From the NCBI RefSeq assembly GCF_901827205.1, contig NZ_LR594676.1, positions 53,397 to 117,396 of the forward strand: 64,000 nucleotides of DNA, written 5' to 3'. The DNA comes from Variovorax sp. PBS-H4 (GTDB taxonomy: Bacteria > Pseudomonadota > Gammaproteobacteria > Burkholderiales > Burkholderiaceae_C). A program made the position numbers and the translations under genes. Of the stretch, positions 24,450 to 33,947 are shown one piece after another; positions within the stretch are counted from its first letter, which is position 1; each line of letters starts with the position of its first letter. The notes beneath the pieces are model-generated. The model did no database searches and was not told the origin of the DNA. It saw nothing but the letters and a program-made list of their open reading frames with translations.

Positions 24450-27131
24450 TCAACCGCCGGTGAGCCGGCGCCGCAACTCGCGTCGTCCGGACAGGTGCAG
24501 CTTGCTGTAGATGTTTCCGAGGTGGTACTCGATTGTCTTGGGTGTCAGGTACAGCTCTGCGGCGATCTCGTTGTTCGTCATCCCTTTTGCGATCAGGACG
24601 GCGACGTCCTGTTCCCGCTCGGTCAGTCCCAACGCCGGAGAGGCCGGCTGATGAAGGCCGGCTTCTGCCAGTTCGGCGTCGCAACGGGCGATAAACGGCG
24701 CGGCCCGCAAGGTGACGAACAGCGACCTCGCACGGGTCAGCCTGTCGATGCCTTCGCGGCGGTGACCCATCCGCTTTTCCAGACCTCCACTGCTGTAGAG
24801 CACTTCGGCCACGGTGAAAGGCGAGGTTGCCAGGCCGGGCTCGGACAGTTCCCGGTCGTAGGCTGCGGCAGCTGCCGCAGCATCACCTCGCGCCTGAGCC
24901 AGGCGCCCGGTCAGCCACCCCAGCCGGGCTGGCCCCGGTGCCTGCGGGAGTCGGCGCACCATCTCCCGGTAGGTCCGCAGTTCTGCTTCGGCTTCGTCGA
25001 GTCGGTCCAGCTCAGTCAGCGCTGTGATGGCGGCGATCATCAGCCACCGGTAGGAACGGACTGCTTGCAGTTTCAGCAGGGGAGCGGCGCGCCGCACCGG
25101 TGCGATGACGTCCAGCACCTGGTCGTAATCGCCCCGCACCAGACAGAGCTGTGATGCCGCCGATGCCGTCAGGCCGTCACCCTGTGTCGAACGGATCCGG
25201 CTGTTGGCGCGTTCGGCCTCGTCGAGATGTGACTGGGCCAAGTCCCATTGGCCGCGGTTGGCCGGGACCATGGCGGCCGTCGCGTGGGCCAGGGCCGACA
25301 GCCAGGGCCTCTCGCCGGTATCGGCCAGGGTGCAGGCAGCGCCGGCGTCCACGGCTGCGGCGTCCCAGTCGCCGAGGAGGTAGTGACCGAGAGAGCGCTG
25401 CAGGTGCGCCCGGTCCAGCATGACCGAGGGACGCCACCGGTGGCTCAGTGAGATGGCGTAGGTCAGGTCCTGGACCGAGGCTGTGAGATCTCCGTGGAAG
25501 TACCGGATCATGCCGCGGGCGGCGAACTGGTCGGCGTCGGCGCTTTCGCCACGGTCGGGCGGGGTCATCGGATCCAGGATGTGCATTGCCCGGTCGATCT
25601 GACCGGACTGCCATTCGCCGACCGCTCGCATGGTGGACAGACGTACCTGCGTTTGCGTTGGCAGGTCTTGGTGCAGCGACGCGACACTGTTCACTGCGTC
25701 GAGGATCTCGTTTCCTTCGTTCAGACTGGCATGCATGCGTGCCAGTTCGATCGCTGCCGATGCCGCCAGGTCGGCGTCGCCGGTGGCCTTGGCCTTGTCG
25801 ATCGCAGCCCGCAACAGGGGCCCGGCATCGGTGATCTGCCCGTTGTCGCGGGACAGCAGGCCCAGTGCGTAGCTGCGCAGCGCACTGTTGCGCGCTTGCC
25901 GGGCTTGTGGCTCGAGTGCGGCGGCGGCGGTGAGATCGAACGCCTCCAGGCTGTCACACAAAGCGTTTAGTACCAGAGTCTCTCGCTGTTCCGGGTCGGG
26001 GCTCACCGTGCGGGCCATCATCAGGTGGGCCGCGGCCTGCCCGGGGCGGCTGGAGCGACGTGCCGTGTCAGCTTGGGCCACCAGCTCGTCGGTCAGTTGC
26101 TGGTCGGGTTGTGGCGCGGCCATCACGCGGTGGGTCAGGGCTCGTAGGCCGGTGGTCGCTGCGGCTGCTCGCCGGTGAAGCGTGCGTTGCCGTAGGAGGG
26201 GGATGTGGTCGTGGACGGCGTCGCGCAGCAGTGCGTGGCTGAACCGGACCAGGCCCGGCGGTTCCAGGACCACCATCCCGATGTCCGTACCTGCTTGTAG
26301 GGCCGCGAAGGTGTCCCCGGTGCCGGCGACGGTGGCTAGGACGCTGGGCGAGGTCGGTTCGGCCAGGACCGCCAGCGCTTCGATCACGCCGACGGTGTCC
26401 GGCGGGAGCCCCCGCAGCATCTGCCGCGCTGCGCCGGCCGGTGACACCGTTCGCGGCCCTGTTGCGTCCGGGGCCGCGAGGTTGGCGAGCACCAGCAGGG
26501 GAACCCCGCCTGTGGCACGAACGATGTCCGCGGCCGAGGGCAACGAGACCGGCTGTTGCTGTGTGTCGATCAATTCGAGAACGTCTGCTTCGGACAGAGG
26601 CGATGGTTCGACGACTCGGGCGAAGGCTGGATCTGCCAGGAGTGACCCCCATGGGTCGGGCGATGTGGAGGTCCGGCGTGCGATCACCACCAGGATGCGG
26701 TCCGAGCGCAGACGTCGCAGGGCGAAGCGGACGGCGTCAGCCGACCCGGTGTCCATCCAATGTGCGTCGTCGATCACCAGAACACCGGTGGTGTCGGTGT
26801 TCTGCTGCTGTCCGAACCAGTGCAACAGCCGCCGCGCCACCGACAGTACCGATTCGGCCGGGTCGATCAGGTCGCCGATGATCAGCCCGGCCAGGCCGAA
26901 CTCGATGACCTGCTCGTGTTCGTCGCACGTCACCCGCGTGACCGCGACTTTCCTACCGTCGACATGATCTGCTGCCCCGGCCAGCCGGCTCAGCAAAGTC
27001 GTCTTCCCAATACCAGCGACACCTTGGACGATGACCAGCTGTGGCTGTGATTGGGCGGCCAGCATCAAAGCCGCCTGCAGCTCGGCACGCTCGGTCGCCC
27101 TGCCGACCAGGGTTGGCGCCGGTGCTGTCAT
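24450..27131 (-). CDS. LAL-type LuxR transcriptional regulator
   Basis: From ATG 27131 the protein is 893 residues. It has an N-terminal AAA/NB-ARC-like ATPase with Walker A GVAGIGKTTLL and Walker B-like VLVIDDAHWMDTG, a long helical TPR-like middle, and a C-terminal LuxR helix-turn-helix (LTEREQDVAVLIAKGMTNNE ... TPKTIEYHLGNIYSKL). LAL regulators sense ligands through the middle region and activate operons. It is divergent from the hydrolase operon at 27.3 kb and convergent with the deacetylase gene. No ribosome binding site is visible before the ATG, so it may be leaderless. Confidence 0.88.
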   Translation of the reverse strand: MTAPAPTLVGRATERAELQAALMLAAQSQPQLVIVQGVAGIGKTTLLSRLAGAADHVDGRKVAVTRVTCDEHEQVIEFGLAGLIIGDLIDPAESVLSVARRLLHWFGQQQNTDTTGVLVIDDAHWMDTGSADAVRFALRRLRSDRILVVIARRTSTSPDPWGSLLADPAFARVVEPSPLSEADVLELIDTQQQPVSLPSAADIVRATGGVPLLVLANLAAPDATGPRTVSPAGAARQMLRGLPPDTVGVIEALAVLAEPTSPSVLATVAGTGDTFAALQAGTDIGMVVLEPPGLVRFSHALLRDAVHDHIPLLRQRTLHRRAAAATTGLRALTHRVMAAPQPDQQLTDELVAQADTARRSSRPGQAAAHLMMARTVSPDPEQRETLVLNALCDSLEAFDLTAAAALEPQARQARNSALRSYALGLLSRDNGQITDAGPLLRAAIDKAKATGDADLAASAAIELARMHASLNEGNEILDAVNSVASLHQDLPTQTQVRLSTMRAVGEWQSGQIDRAMHILDPMTPPDRGESADADQFAARGMIRYFHGDLTASVQDLTYAISLSHRWRPSVMLDRAHLQRSLGHYLLGDWDAAAVDAGAACTLADTGERPWLSALAHATAAMVPANRGQWDLAQSHLDEAERANSRIRSTQGDGLTASAASQLCLVRGDYDQVLDVIAPVRRAAPLLKLQAVRSYRWLMIAAITALTELDRLDEAEAELRTYREMVRRLPQAPGPARLGWLTGRLAQARGDAAAAAAAYDRELSEPGLATSPFTVAEVLYSSGGLEKRMGHRREGIDRLTRARSLFVTLRAAPFIARCDAELAEAGLHQPASPALGLTEREQDVAVLIAKGMTNNEIAAELYLTPKTIEYHLGNIYSKLHLSGRRELRRRLTGG

Positions 27132-27207
27132 GACCGAACTTGTATCAGGCGAAAAGGAACGTACCCGACACCGGTACGGATGGGGCTGAGTCCCCGGTGC
27201 ACGACTA

Positions 27208-27227
27208 GGGAAATTCCCCGGGGTGTT
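27208..27227. promoter_or_regulatory. GGGAAATTCCC motif between divergent genes
   Basis: GGGAAATTCCC is a perfect 11-base palindrome followed by CGGGGTGTT. A near copy precedes the deacetylase gene (23346-23366). It is a good candidate for a site bound by the LAL regulator. Confidence 0.45.
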
Positions 27228-27299
27228 CCTCACCGGCCGGATCCAGACTGGGCTACGAGCGGGATGTCACCGCCATCTTGATCAAGCGGAGGTCGCGGC

Positions 27300-28154
27300 G
27301 TGCCGGACGAATGTCGATGGACCACCCTCGGGGTGCGGATGCGACAGGTGCGTCGCCGTCCGGGGGAGTTGAACTGGTTGTTCTTCCCCGGCGGGCCCGG
27401 GCTGGGCTCCGAAAGCCTGACTGAACTTGTTGAGACCGTCGACGTGCCCGGGACGAGTTGGTTGGTTGACCTGCCGGGTGACGGGTCCAATGTCGGCGCA
27501 CCCGGGGCGCCCCGCAATCCATACAGCTTGTGGCCCCAGGTGTTGTTGGAGGCGGTGGCTGCGGTTCCTCAGCCGGTATGCGTCGGCCACGCCGCCGGCG
27601 GCGAACACCTGCTGTCGGTGTCGGAGCTTGAGGGCTATCTCCGCGGACTGGTGCTGATCAGCGCAGCACCCGACGCCGGCTGGATGCCTGCTTTCTCCAC
27701 AATGACCCAGGACAACCCGCTGCCTGAAGCGGCTGCGGCGACCGACCGGTACAACCGCCAGCCGGGCGACGACACCTTGCGTGACCTCGCCGTCGCGAGC
27801 GCCCCGTGGAATTTCACCGCCCAAGGGTTGGCTGCCGGGCGAGATCTGCTCAGTCGCCTGCCGTACAACTCGGCGGCCGTGGAGTGGTCATCAGCCCATG
27901 TCGACCGGACCTACGTGTCGGCTTGGTGGCCGGAGAACCTGCCCACGCTGATCCTCAGTGGGCAGGACGACCGCACCGTCACCCAAGACCTGTGGGCAGA
28001 TCCGCATTACCGCGCAGACCACGTCCTGCACCATCAGATCCCAGCCGCTGCCCACTTCCCCTGGATCGAACAACCCGACGCGGTCCGCGCCGCCTTCGCC
28101 GAGTTCACCGCCGCCCTCGCCGACCCGGCGACACCAGTAGGAGCACGCAACTGA
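27300..28154 (+). CDS. Alpha/beta-hydrolase-like protein lacking the nucleophile
   Basis: GTG 27300 is preceded by GGAGG. The 284-residue protein has the fold signposts FFPGGPGLGS (oxyanion loop), LILSGQDDRTV (acid) and AAAHFPWIEQP (histidine). The nucleophile elbow reads GHAAGG, with Ala where Ser, Cys or Asp should be. It is probably a non-catalytic binding protein, or the residue is supplied elsewhere. It lies divergent from the LAL regulator and overlaps the next gene. Confidence 0.75.
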   Translation: MPDECRWTTLGVRMRQVRRRPGELNWLFFPGGPGLGSESLTELVETVDVPGTSWLVDLPGDGSNVGAPGAPRNPYSLWPQVLLEAVAAVPQPVCVGHAAGGEHLLSVSELEGYLRGLVLISAAPDAGWMPAFSTMTQDNPLPEAAAATDRYNRQPGDDTLRDLAVASAPWNFTAQGLAAGRDLLSRLPYNSAAVEWSSAHVDRTYVSAWWPENLPTLILSGQDDRTVTQDLWADPHYRADHVLHHQIPAAAHFPWIEQPDAVRAAFAEFTAALADPATPVGARN

Positions 28155-28441
28155 TGGACGGCATCTTCCACAAGAGCAGCCACGCCGCGGCGCAAATAGC
28201 AGCTAGCGACCGCGCGGGCGACAGGAAACCCGCCCTGCTGCTCGTCCACGGCGCGGCCGACGCTGTAGGCAAGACCGCAGTTTTGTACGAGCTTCATCGC
28301 CCCTTCGAAGGGCACGGACCGTTGAAGCCTGTCGGGATCGGGACCGGCTTCACTGCCGATCCGGTGGCGCAGCAGTGGGAGTGGTCGCACCTGGAGACCA
28401 CGATCCGGGTGCGTGGTGCGCCGACGTACGCAGGCCGTTGA
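28154..28441 (+). CDS. Hypothetical protein, coupled to hydrolase-like gene
   Basis: ATG 28154 overlaps the TGA of the previous gene (TGATG). The 95-residue product (FHKSSHAAAQIAASD, KPALLLVHGAADAVGKTAVL) has no recognised family. The VHGAADAVGKT stretch faintly recalls a hydrolase or P-loop strand but is incomplete. Codon use fits the neighbourhood. Confidence 0.5.
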   Translation: MDGIFHKSSHAAAQIAASDRAGDRKPALLLVHGAADAVGKTAVLYELHRPFEGHGPLKPVGIGTGFTADPVAQQWEWSHLETTIRVRGAPTYAGR

Positions 28442-28577
28442 AGTCCACTGACCTATTCCCCTGAGTCGTCCCAGGTGCTTGACCTGACCACCTGAGCACG
28501 ATCGGTAACAGCAGTTCAAGCCGCATTGTCCGGCCCATTCCCTGCACTATCCACGCCCCGCCGAAAGGACCCATGCC

Positions 28578-29081
28578 ATGACCGTCTACGAGATCGTGAT
28601 CTTGGTTGCGATGGTCGGTTACGCCATCTTCCGCCAGACCCAGTTCCACGAGGTAGTGGGTGACACCCGTTTCAAACTGGCCATCATCTACGGCATCGTG
28701 GGTCTAGCGATGGGTGGCTACCACGTGCCGAACGGGCGGTGGGAGATCATCTTTCTCGCCACCAGTCTGCTGCTCTCCGTCGTCGTCGGTCTGGTGCGGG
28801 GCAAATACACCCGAGTCTGGGCCGACCAAGGACGCGTCTACAGCCAGGGAACCGCTTTCACCATCTCCCTTTTCGTCGGACTCGTGGCGGTCAAGTTCAC
28901 GATGGGCACCCTGGCCTACTTCAATGGGCTCAGTGACAGCGGCCGTTTTGGCGAGATCCTGCTCATGATCGCGACAATGGTCGCCTTCCAGGCCCAGATC
29001 ATCTGGCGCCGGGCCCAGCCGCTCGGGGCGCGGACATCAGAAAAAGCCCAGCCCACTCGCTCCCACACGACCACCCCCTGA
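28578..29081 (+). CDS. Four-to-five-helix membrane protein
   Basis: This 167-residue protein has a first helix (EIVILVAMVGYAIF), several more (LAIIYGIVGLAM, IIFLATSLLLSVVVGLV, ISLFVGLVAVKF) and a basic tail. It is of the DUF1453-like type of small actinobacterial membrane protein. It follows the hydrolase-like gene in the LAL-adjacent cluster. Confidence 0.65.
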   Translation: MTVYEIVILVAMVGYAIFRQTQFHEVVGDTRFKLAIIYGIVGLAMGGYHVPNGRWEIIFLATSLLLSVVVGLVRGKYTRVWADQGRVYSQGTAFTISLFVGLVAVKFTMGTLAYFNGLSDSGRFGEILLMIATMVAFQAQIIWRRAQPLGARTSEKAQPTRSHTTTP

Positions 29082-29089
29082 CCACCGTC

Positions 29090-29644
29090 ATGCACGAGAG
29101 CTCCTCCTGCGACAGCACTTCGGCCGAGAATCCGTCCATCGCGTTGATCGCCGCGGACCCAGCGCTACGCGACCGGCTCGACAGCGAACGGCGGCTGCTT
29201 ATCGCGGCAGCGGACCGGGCAGTCCTAGAGGGCTGGCCACCACCCGGAACCAGACCAGCAATCGTGCTCTACCCCTGGGGATGGACCGGATGGACTGTGG
29301 CTCTGGACGGGGGACGCAGGCTTCAGGAGATAGGGGTGCACCACCCCGACCTCAGGCATGCCCCTGGCCTGACGTGGCAGTTGTGGCCCAGTTGGCTGGG
29401 ATCTGCCGTCCTGGTCGGGCTCCCCGGTGGACTGCTCCTGTCCTGGTGGCTCGTGGGCGGGCCGCAGCAACCGGGAAGCAGTCCCGTCATCATCGGGTGC
29501 CTTCGCTCTGCGTCGCTGCCGGTGCCTGCCTGCATCGTCTTCTGGGCCGACGCGATCTCCGAGCATTCCCCGACCGCCGGATCCGCGGCGACGAAACACA
29601 TTTCGCGCTCGTATGCAGAGCTATCACGCTCGCGAACAAGGTGA
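29090..29644 (+). CDS. Hypothetical protein
   Basis: This 184-residue frame starts nine bases after the previous stop. It has an acidic N-terminal part (ADPALRDRLDSERRLLIAAA) and a hydrophobic stretch (LGSAVLVGLPGGLLLSWWLV). The last codons overlap the next start (GTGA). No family is recognised; codon use is consistent with coding but weaker than in the neighbours. Confidence 0.45.
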   Translation: MHESSSCDSTSAENPSIALIAADPALRDRLDSERRLLIAAADRAVLEGWPPPGTRPAIVLYPWGWTGWTVALDGGRRLQEIGVHHPDLRHAPGLTWQLWPSWLGSAVLVGLPGGLLLSWWLVGGPQQPGSSPVIIGCLRSASLPVPACIVFWADAISEHSPTAGSAATKHISRSYAELSRSRTR

Positions 29645-29859
29645 TCGCGTCAGAGAAACCCGCGTCGTGCTGCGCCGAACGAGGGGTCGGCGCAGACGGC
29701 GAACAAGAAGCCCTGGCTCGGTCTATGCAACAACACCTATGGACATTGACCAGTGGCAATAACGGTCCCGATCATCCGTCCCGCCTGCATGATCTGAAGC
29801 AGATGGTGAGTGCGATGACCGAACTGGACGACACACCTGACGAGCACCATCACCCCTGA
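29641..29859 (+). CDS. 72-residue hypothetical protein
   Basis: GTG 29641 overlaps the previous stop by four bases. The product is acidic with a histidine-rich end (DDTPDEHHHP) and no recognised domain. It closes the cluster that begins at 27300. Confidence 0.4.
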   Translation: MIASEKPASCCAERGVGADGEQEALARSMQQHLWTLTSGNNGPDHPSRLHDLKQMVSAMTELDDTPDEHHHP

Positions 29860-30086
29860 GCGGGTCTTGGATCTCACTGGATCGGCGCCGCCAAGATCGT
29901 CCGTTTGTCCGGACGCTTCCTATGTGCCCGCCGGCAAATCACAGCTGCGCCCTTCACCCGCAGGAGCGCCAGCCAACCAAGGCCTGGCGTCGGCAGATCC
30001 GGGCGGCTTGGTGCCGAGGGCCGGCAAAGCAGCGCCGTCGAGACCCCCAAACAACAACCGACCACGTCACGAGCGAAAGAAAGCCA

Positions 30087-33000
30087 ATGAAACGACATGT
30101 TCTTGCACCACCACATCAGCCAGAATCATCCCCACCGCATCCTCGGCGGGTCCGCCGCCTACGACAAGCGTCAGCGGCGCTGCTGGCGGCTCTGCTGACC
30201 CTGGCGGTGCTCACTCCTGTCGCGGCTGCCGGTGAAGCCGCAACGGACTCCAGGACCGGGGCAGCCAGCTTGGCCGCAGCCGACAGCAACTGTCCGCAGT
30301 ACGGCCCCATTCCCGAACCGCAGCAGGCCCGTCAATCGCTGTGGAAGAATCTGAAAGAGCTCGCCCACGGGATCATCTTGGGAGCCGAGTCCTTCGAAGA
30401 TCCGGCGAAAGCCCACGAATTTGCCGGCTGGGGACTTGACATCATCAATGGCTCGCACTCGGACGAGTCCTCGCAGAGCGAGCTGGAGCAGCAGCGGATC
30501 GAGCTGAACGAGAACCGGGAAACCCTGCAGTACATCTGCCAGACCATGGAAAAGACCGAACAAGAAGTTCGGGAAGTCATCGACAATCAGCACTGGCAGC
30601 TCTACCAGCAGCAGCTCGACAAGGTCAGAGATGTCAAGGTGAACGTCCAAACCGTGACCGATCAACTTCACGACCAGATGGCTGCAACGATCGGAACACC
30701 CTTGGACCCGGCTCAGGTTCGGACCTGGCGAACCACTGCGGTGACGAACTTGAACGCCCTGCAGGAGTACATCTACGGAACATCCGAAGGGAGCTATCTG
30801 CTGCCGCTGTATCGCCAGGTCGTAGAAGATTTCCTGCGCAACAAAGGCCTGCCGCTGCCCTCGGAAACCGGCGTCTACACGACAGAATTCCTGCATCCCA
30901 TCTACGACCAGGTGGCCTACTACATGGCGCTGATGACGGCGAACATGCGGGTCCTGGCCGAGGTGTACCACGTGGTCCTGCCCGGCGAGAATGCGGCTGA
31001 CAACGGTGCTACAGCCAACTCCTACATCACCAGATCGCAGAACTTGATGCAGGAGTGGGTGCAGTACGCCGCGCCCACTCAACGAGACATCCCCGACGGG
31101 ACAGCCGTGGACACGCGGACGAGTCCGTTCACAATGTGGACTTCTTCGCCGGTGGGTTTGAACGGCCAATCGCCCACGACCGTCTGTCGCACTGCGACTG
31201 CGTTCTGTTTCGAGAACCTCTACACCTCCGACCACCGCATCATGAACTCACGCCTGGTCCGACCTGTCACGGCCCCCATCCCCCCGGTCGGTGACCTGCC
31301 CGACTGGCAGATCCCCACCGCTGCTCAGTTCAACTCCCTTGTCAACGGTGCCACTGGAGGTGTCGACGCCCGCCTGAGAGGTCTTGGGCTCCCCGGATTG
31401 GCCTCGAGACAGGTCACCTCGCACCTCGCAGGGCTCGATCGTCCGGTGTCGGTGGTGGGGCCGTTCCTGGTCGAAGGCGAGGACCCGACCAGTTCCAGCG
31501 TTGTGCACTGGGCCAGCCAGGACCCCGACTCTGCCGCTCAAGCCTTCTCCACCACCTCCATGCCACCGGGACAGAACAGTCTCGCGGGGTATCTGGTCCT
31601 GGTCCGCGACTTCGCGGTCGATCAGCTCATTGGCGGTGCACCCGAGGAAGCCGCGAACGCAGCGGAGCCTGAAACGATCGGCGCAGCAGCCTTCGTCCCG
31701 GCGAACGTGCCCTCCGCCAGCCTCGGTCAACCCGTCTACTTCACCGACGCCACGATGTGCTCCGACGGCACCACCTACACCGTGCCCGCGGATGCAACGG
31801 CGGTGAAGGTGGTCACGGTCGGAGCTGTGGGCGGAGCCGGCCGACTGAACAAGCAACAGTCGGCGGCGGGCGGGTTCGGCGGCGAGGTCACCACCATCGT
31901 GCCCACGCAACCCGGCGCTGTACTTCACGTCCAGGTCGGAAGTGCCGGTGCTGACACCACCGGCGGGGTCGGCGGCGGCGGCCGCGGAGGCGACACGGTC
32001 CAGACCGTTGGCGGTGATGTCGGCAACCACTCAGGAGGCGGCGGTGGCGCCTCCGGCGTCAGCACCGACCCAACCTGTTCGCTGTGGCTCGCAGTAGGCG
32101 CCGGCGGAGGCGGCGGCGGATCAGGCTATTCACATCAGCCTCTGGTGAACGCTGCTGTGCCCGGAGGACGCGGCGGCGATGCGTGCCCCGATCTGAAGAG
32201 CTGCGGCAAACCCGGCGATGGACAGCCCCTGCCAAACCAGACCAACTCGCATCCCGGGGGCGCAGGAACGCCTCCACCACAAAACGACCCCCGCAGCAAC
32301 AACACCGGCGGAAGCCTGCCCGGACAGGCAGGGGCCACGATGGCCGGTGGTCGGGGCAGCGACGGACTCCGTAATGTCGCCGGCTACAGCGGCGGCGGCG
32401 CCGGCGGCGGCGGCGGAGCCGGCTTCTACGGCGGTGGGAGCGGCGGCGGAGGCGGCTGGATAGGTTCGGGCGGCGGCGGAGCCGGTGGCGCCAACTTCGC
32501 CATCGACGCCTACGGCCTCAACGCCGTGCAGACCAATGTCGCATCCGAAGGACAACTGAGCTTGGTAGTCATCACGCCGCTGCGCAACACGGGCATCCAA
32601 GCACCGATGACGCTGACAGCCTCGCAGACCACACTGGGCCTGGGGGAGGACCTGACCCTCACCGTCCAAATGCCCGCCGATGTCACCGGGCAAATCGGCT
32701 TCTACGACTCCTCCCTGCCCGGACCGGACAAAGGAATAGGACTTGCCGATCTACGCGACGGAAAAGCAGTCCTGAGCCTGGCAGAATTCAGCCGCCCCTT
32801 CGGCATGGGCGTCCACACGCTGAGCGCCTCCTTCGGCGGCGACGCAATCTACAGCGCCAACGACACCCCAGCCGTCACCGTGACAGTCGAACGCCGCAGC
32901 CCCAAAATCACGCTGACCGCCTCCAAGAACGTCCTGGCCATCAACGATGCCATCACCCTCACCGCCTCCCTAGACCCGACCCAGACAACCGGCACCGTCG

Positions 33001-33473
33001 ATTTCATCGACACAGATGCCCCCAGCAACAATCTCATCGGGTCAGCCACCGTGGTCAACGGTGTCGCCACCCTGCATCAAGACGCCACCACGATGAAGCC
33101 CGGCAACCATCACCTCGTCGCCCAGTACAACGGCGACGACCTCTACGCAGCAGCCACCTCCCCGAAAATCCTCATCAACGTCGGGACCGGAGCCGTTCAA
33201 CCCCCGACATCCCCATCCCCAACACCCCTCTCACCGACCATCACGACCACATCACCGACCTCCCCGGTAGCCAGCCCCGGGACTCCGACAATCTCGACGA
33301 CACACATCAACTCCACGCCAACCACAGGAAAGCCGCTAGCTTCCGCCACCCGGCCAACAGCCCTCGCACACACTGGAGCGGGCCCGACCACCACGATGTT
33401 GATCACCGGCCTGATGATGCTCCTGATTGGGGGGCTCCTGACGCTCACTCGCCGCCGGCGGCAACGAGGCTAG
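30087..33473 (+). CDS. 1128-residue LAHTG-anchored surface protein
   Basis: From ATG 30087: signal peptide (ASAALLAALLTLAVLTPVAAA), then a helical coiled-coil region (about 130-210; ELEQQRIELNENRE) and a mixed middle. A glycine-rich domain follows (about 600-830; GGVGGGGRGGD, GAGGGGGGSG), introduced by strands YTVPADATAVKVVTVGAVGG. Two Ig-like repeats come next (MTLTASQTTLGLGEDLTL; ITLTASKNVLAINDAITL), then a Pro/Ser/Thr linker and LAHTG with a hydrophobic helix and RRRRQRG. It is a sortase substrate of the LAxTG type and probably a wall-attached adhesin-like protein. Upstream in-frame sequence has no signal peptide, so 30087 is preferred. Confidence 0.82.
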   Translation: MKRHVLAPPHQPESSPPHPRRVRRLRQASAALLAALLTLAVLTPVAAAGEAATDSRTGAASLAAADSNCPQYGPIPEPQQARQSLWKNLKELAHGIILGAESFEDPAKAHEFAGWGLDIINGSHSDESSQSELEQQRIELNENRETLQYICQTMEKTEQEVREVIDNQHWQLYQQQLDKVRDVKVNVQTVTDQLHDQMAATIGTPLDPAQVRTWRTTAVTNLNALQEYIYGTSEGSYLLPLYRQVVEDFLRNKGLPLPSETGVYTTEFLHPIYDQVAYYMALMTANMRVLAEVYHVVLPGENAADNGATANSYITRSQNLMQEWVQYAAPTQRDIPDGTAVDTRTSPFTMWTSSPVGLNGQSPTTVCRTATAFCFENLYTSDHRIMNSRLVRPVTAPIPPVGDLPDWQIPTAAQFNSLVNGATGGVDARLRGLGLPGLASRQVTSHLAGLDRPVSVVGPFLVEGEDPTSSSVVHWASQDPDSAAQAFSTTSMPPGQNSLAGYLVLVRDFAVDQLIGGAPEEAANAAEPETIGAAAFVPANVPSASLGQPVYFTDATMCSDGTTYTVPADATAVKVVTVGAVGGAGRLNKQQSAAGGFGGEVTTIVPTQPGAVLHVQVGSAGADTTGGVGGGGRGGDTVQTVGGDVGNHSGGGGGASGVSTDPTCSLWLAVGAGGGGGGSGYSHQPLVNAAVPGGRGGDACPDLKSCGKPGDGQPLPNQTNSHPGGAGTPPPQNDPRSNNTGGSLPGQAGATMAGGRGSDGLRNVAGYSGGGAGGGGGAGFYGGGSGGGGGWIGSGGGGAGGANFAIDAYGLNAVQTNVASEGQLSLVVITPLRNTGIQAPMTLTASQTTLGLGEDLTLTVQMPADVTGQIGFYDSSLPGPDKGIGLADLRDGKAVLSLAEFSRPFGMGVHTLSASFGGDAIYSANDTPAVTVTVERRSPKITLTASKNVLAINDAITLTASLDPTQTTGTVDFIDTDAPSNNLIGSATVVNGVATLHQDATTMKPGNHHLVAQYNGDDLYAAATSPKILINVGTGAVQPPTSPSPTPLSPTITTTSPTSPVASPGTPTISTTHINSTPTTGKPLASATRPTALAHTGAGPTTTMLITGLMMLLIGGLLTLTRRRRQRG

Positions 33474-33489
33474 TCCTCAGCTGAAGGAC

Positions 33490-33527
33490 TGCGGTGGAGG
33501 CCGGAGACAACTTCGGCCCCCACCGCA
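33490..33527 (+). terminator. Hairpin after the LAHTG protein
   Basis: TGCGGTGG (33490-33497) pairs with CCACCGCA (33520-33527), with an inner GGCCG/CGGCC stem. It begins 17 bases after the stop codon. Confidence 0.55.
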
Positions 33528-33947
33528 ACGGAGGGTCGGCCTGCGCCGCAGTTACGGATCATGATCTGCTCCGCGCGGGCAAAGGTTCCTGGGTGCAGCT
33601 GGATGAACTCTCCGAACCCACACGATCGAGCGGACTGCATACACTCGCCAACGGGCGACACCGTCCAACTCGACCTCGACCACGCAGCCCATACCCCCCT
33701 CGAGCTCATCCAAGCCGCCTACACACCGCTCAGCTGCGACCACAATCGTTAGTAGCCAGCCGACGCCCCACCCGATCACGACCGATACATCACCGCGCCG
33801 CGAACTTCCTAAAACGATTGCGCCACAACGTAACTCGGCAGGTTTGAAATAGACCTCGGGGAGTTGCTGAGGGCAAACCGATTGATCGCGGCACCCATCA
33901 GGCGAGTCTTGCGCGAGATTCTGCAGATGGATCTGCAGAATTGGCCC
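33528..33947. other. Gene-free region upstream of lsr2 copy 2
   Basis: I see no supported gene. It must hold the lsr2 promoter; ATCTGCAGAATT-like sequence lies just before the start but no clear -35/-10 pair was found. Confidence 0.3.

Noticed and set aside
28350..28649. Minus-strand frame over the 28.5 kb junction
   Set aside because: It covers the start of a clear plus-strand membrane-protein gene and lacks coding features.
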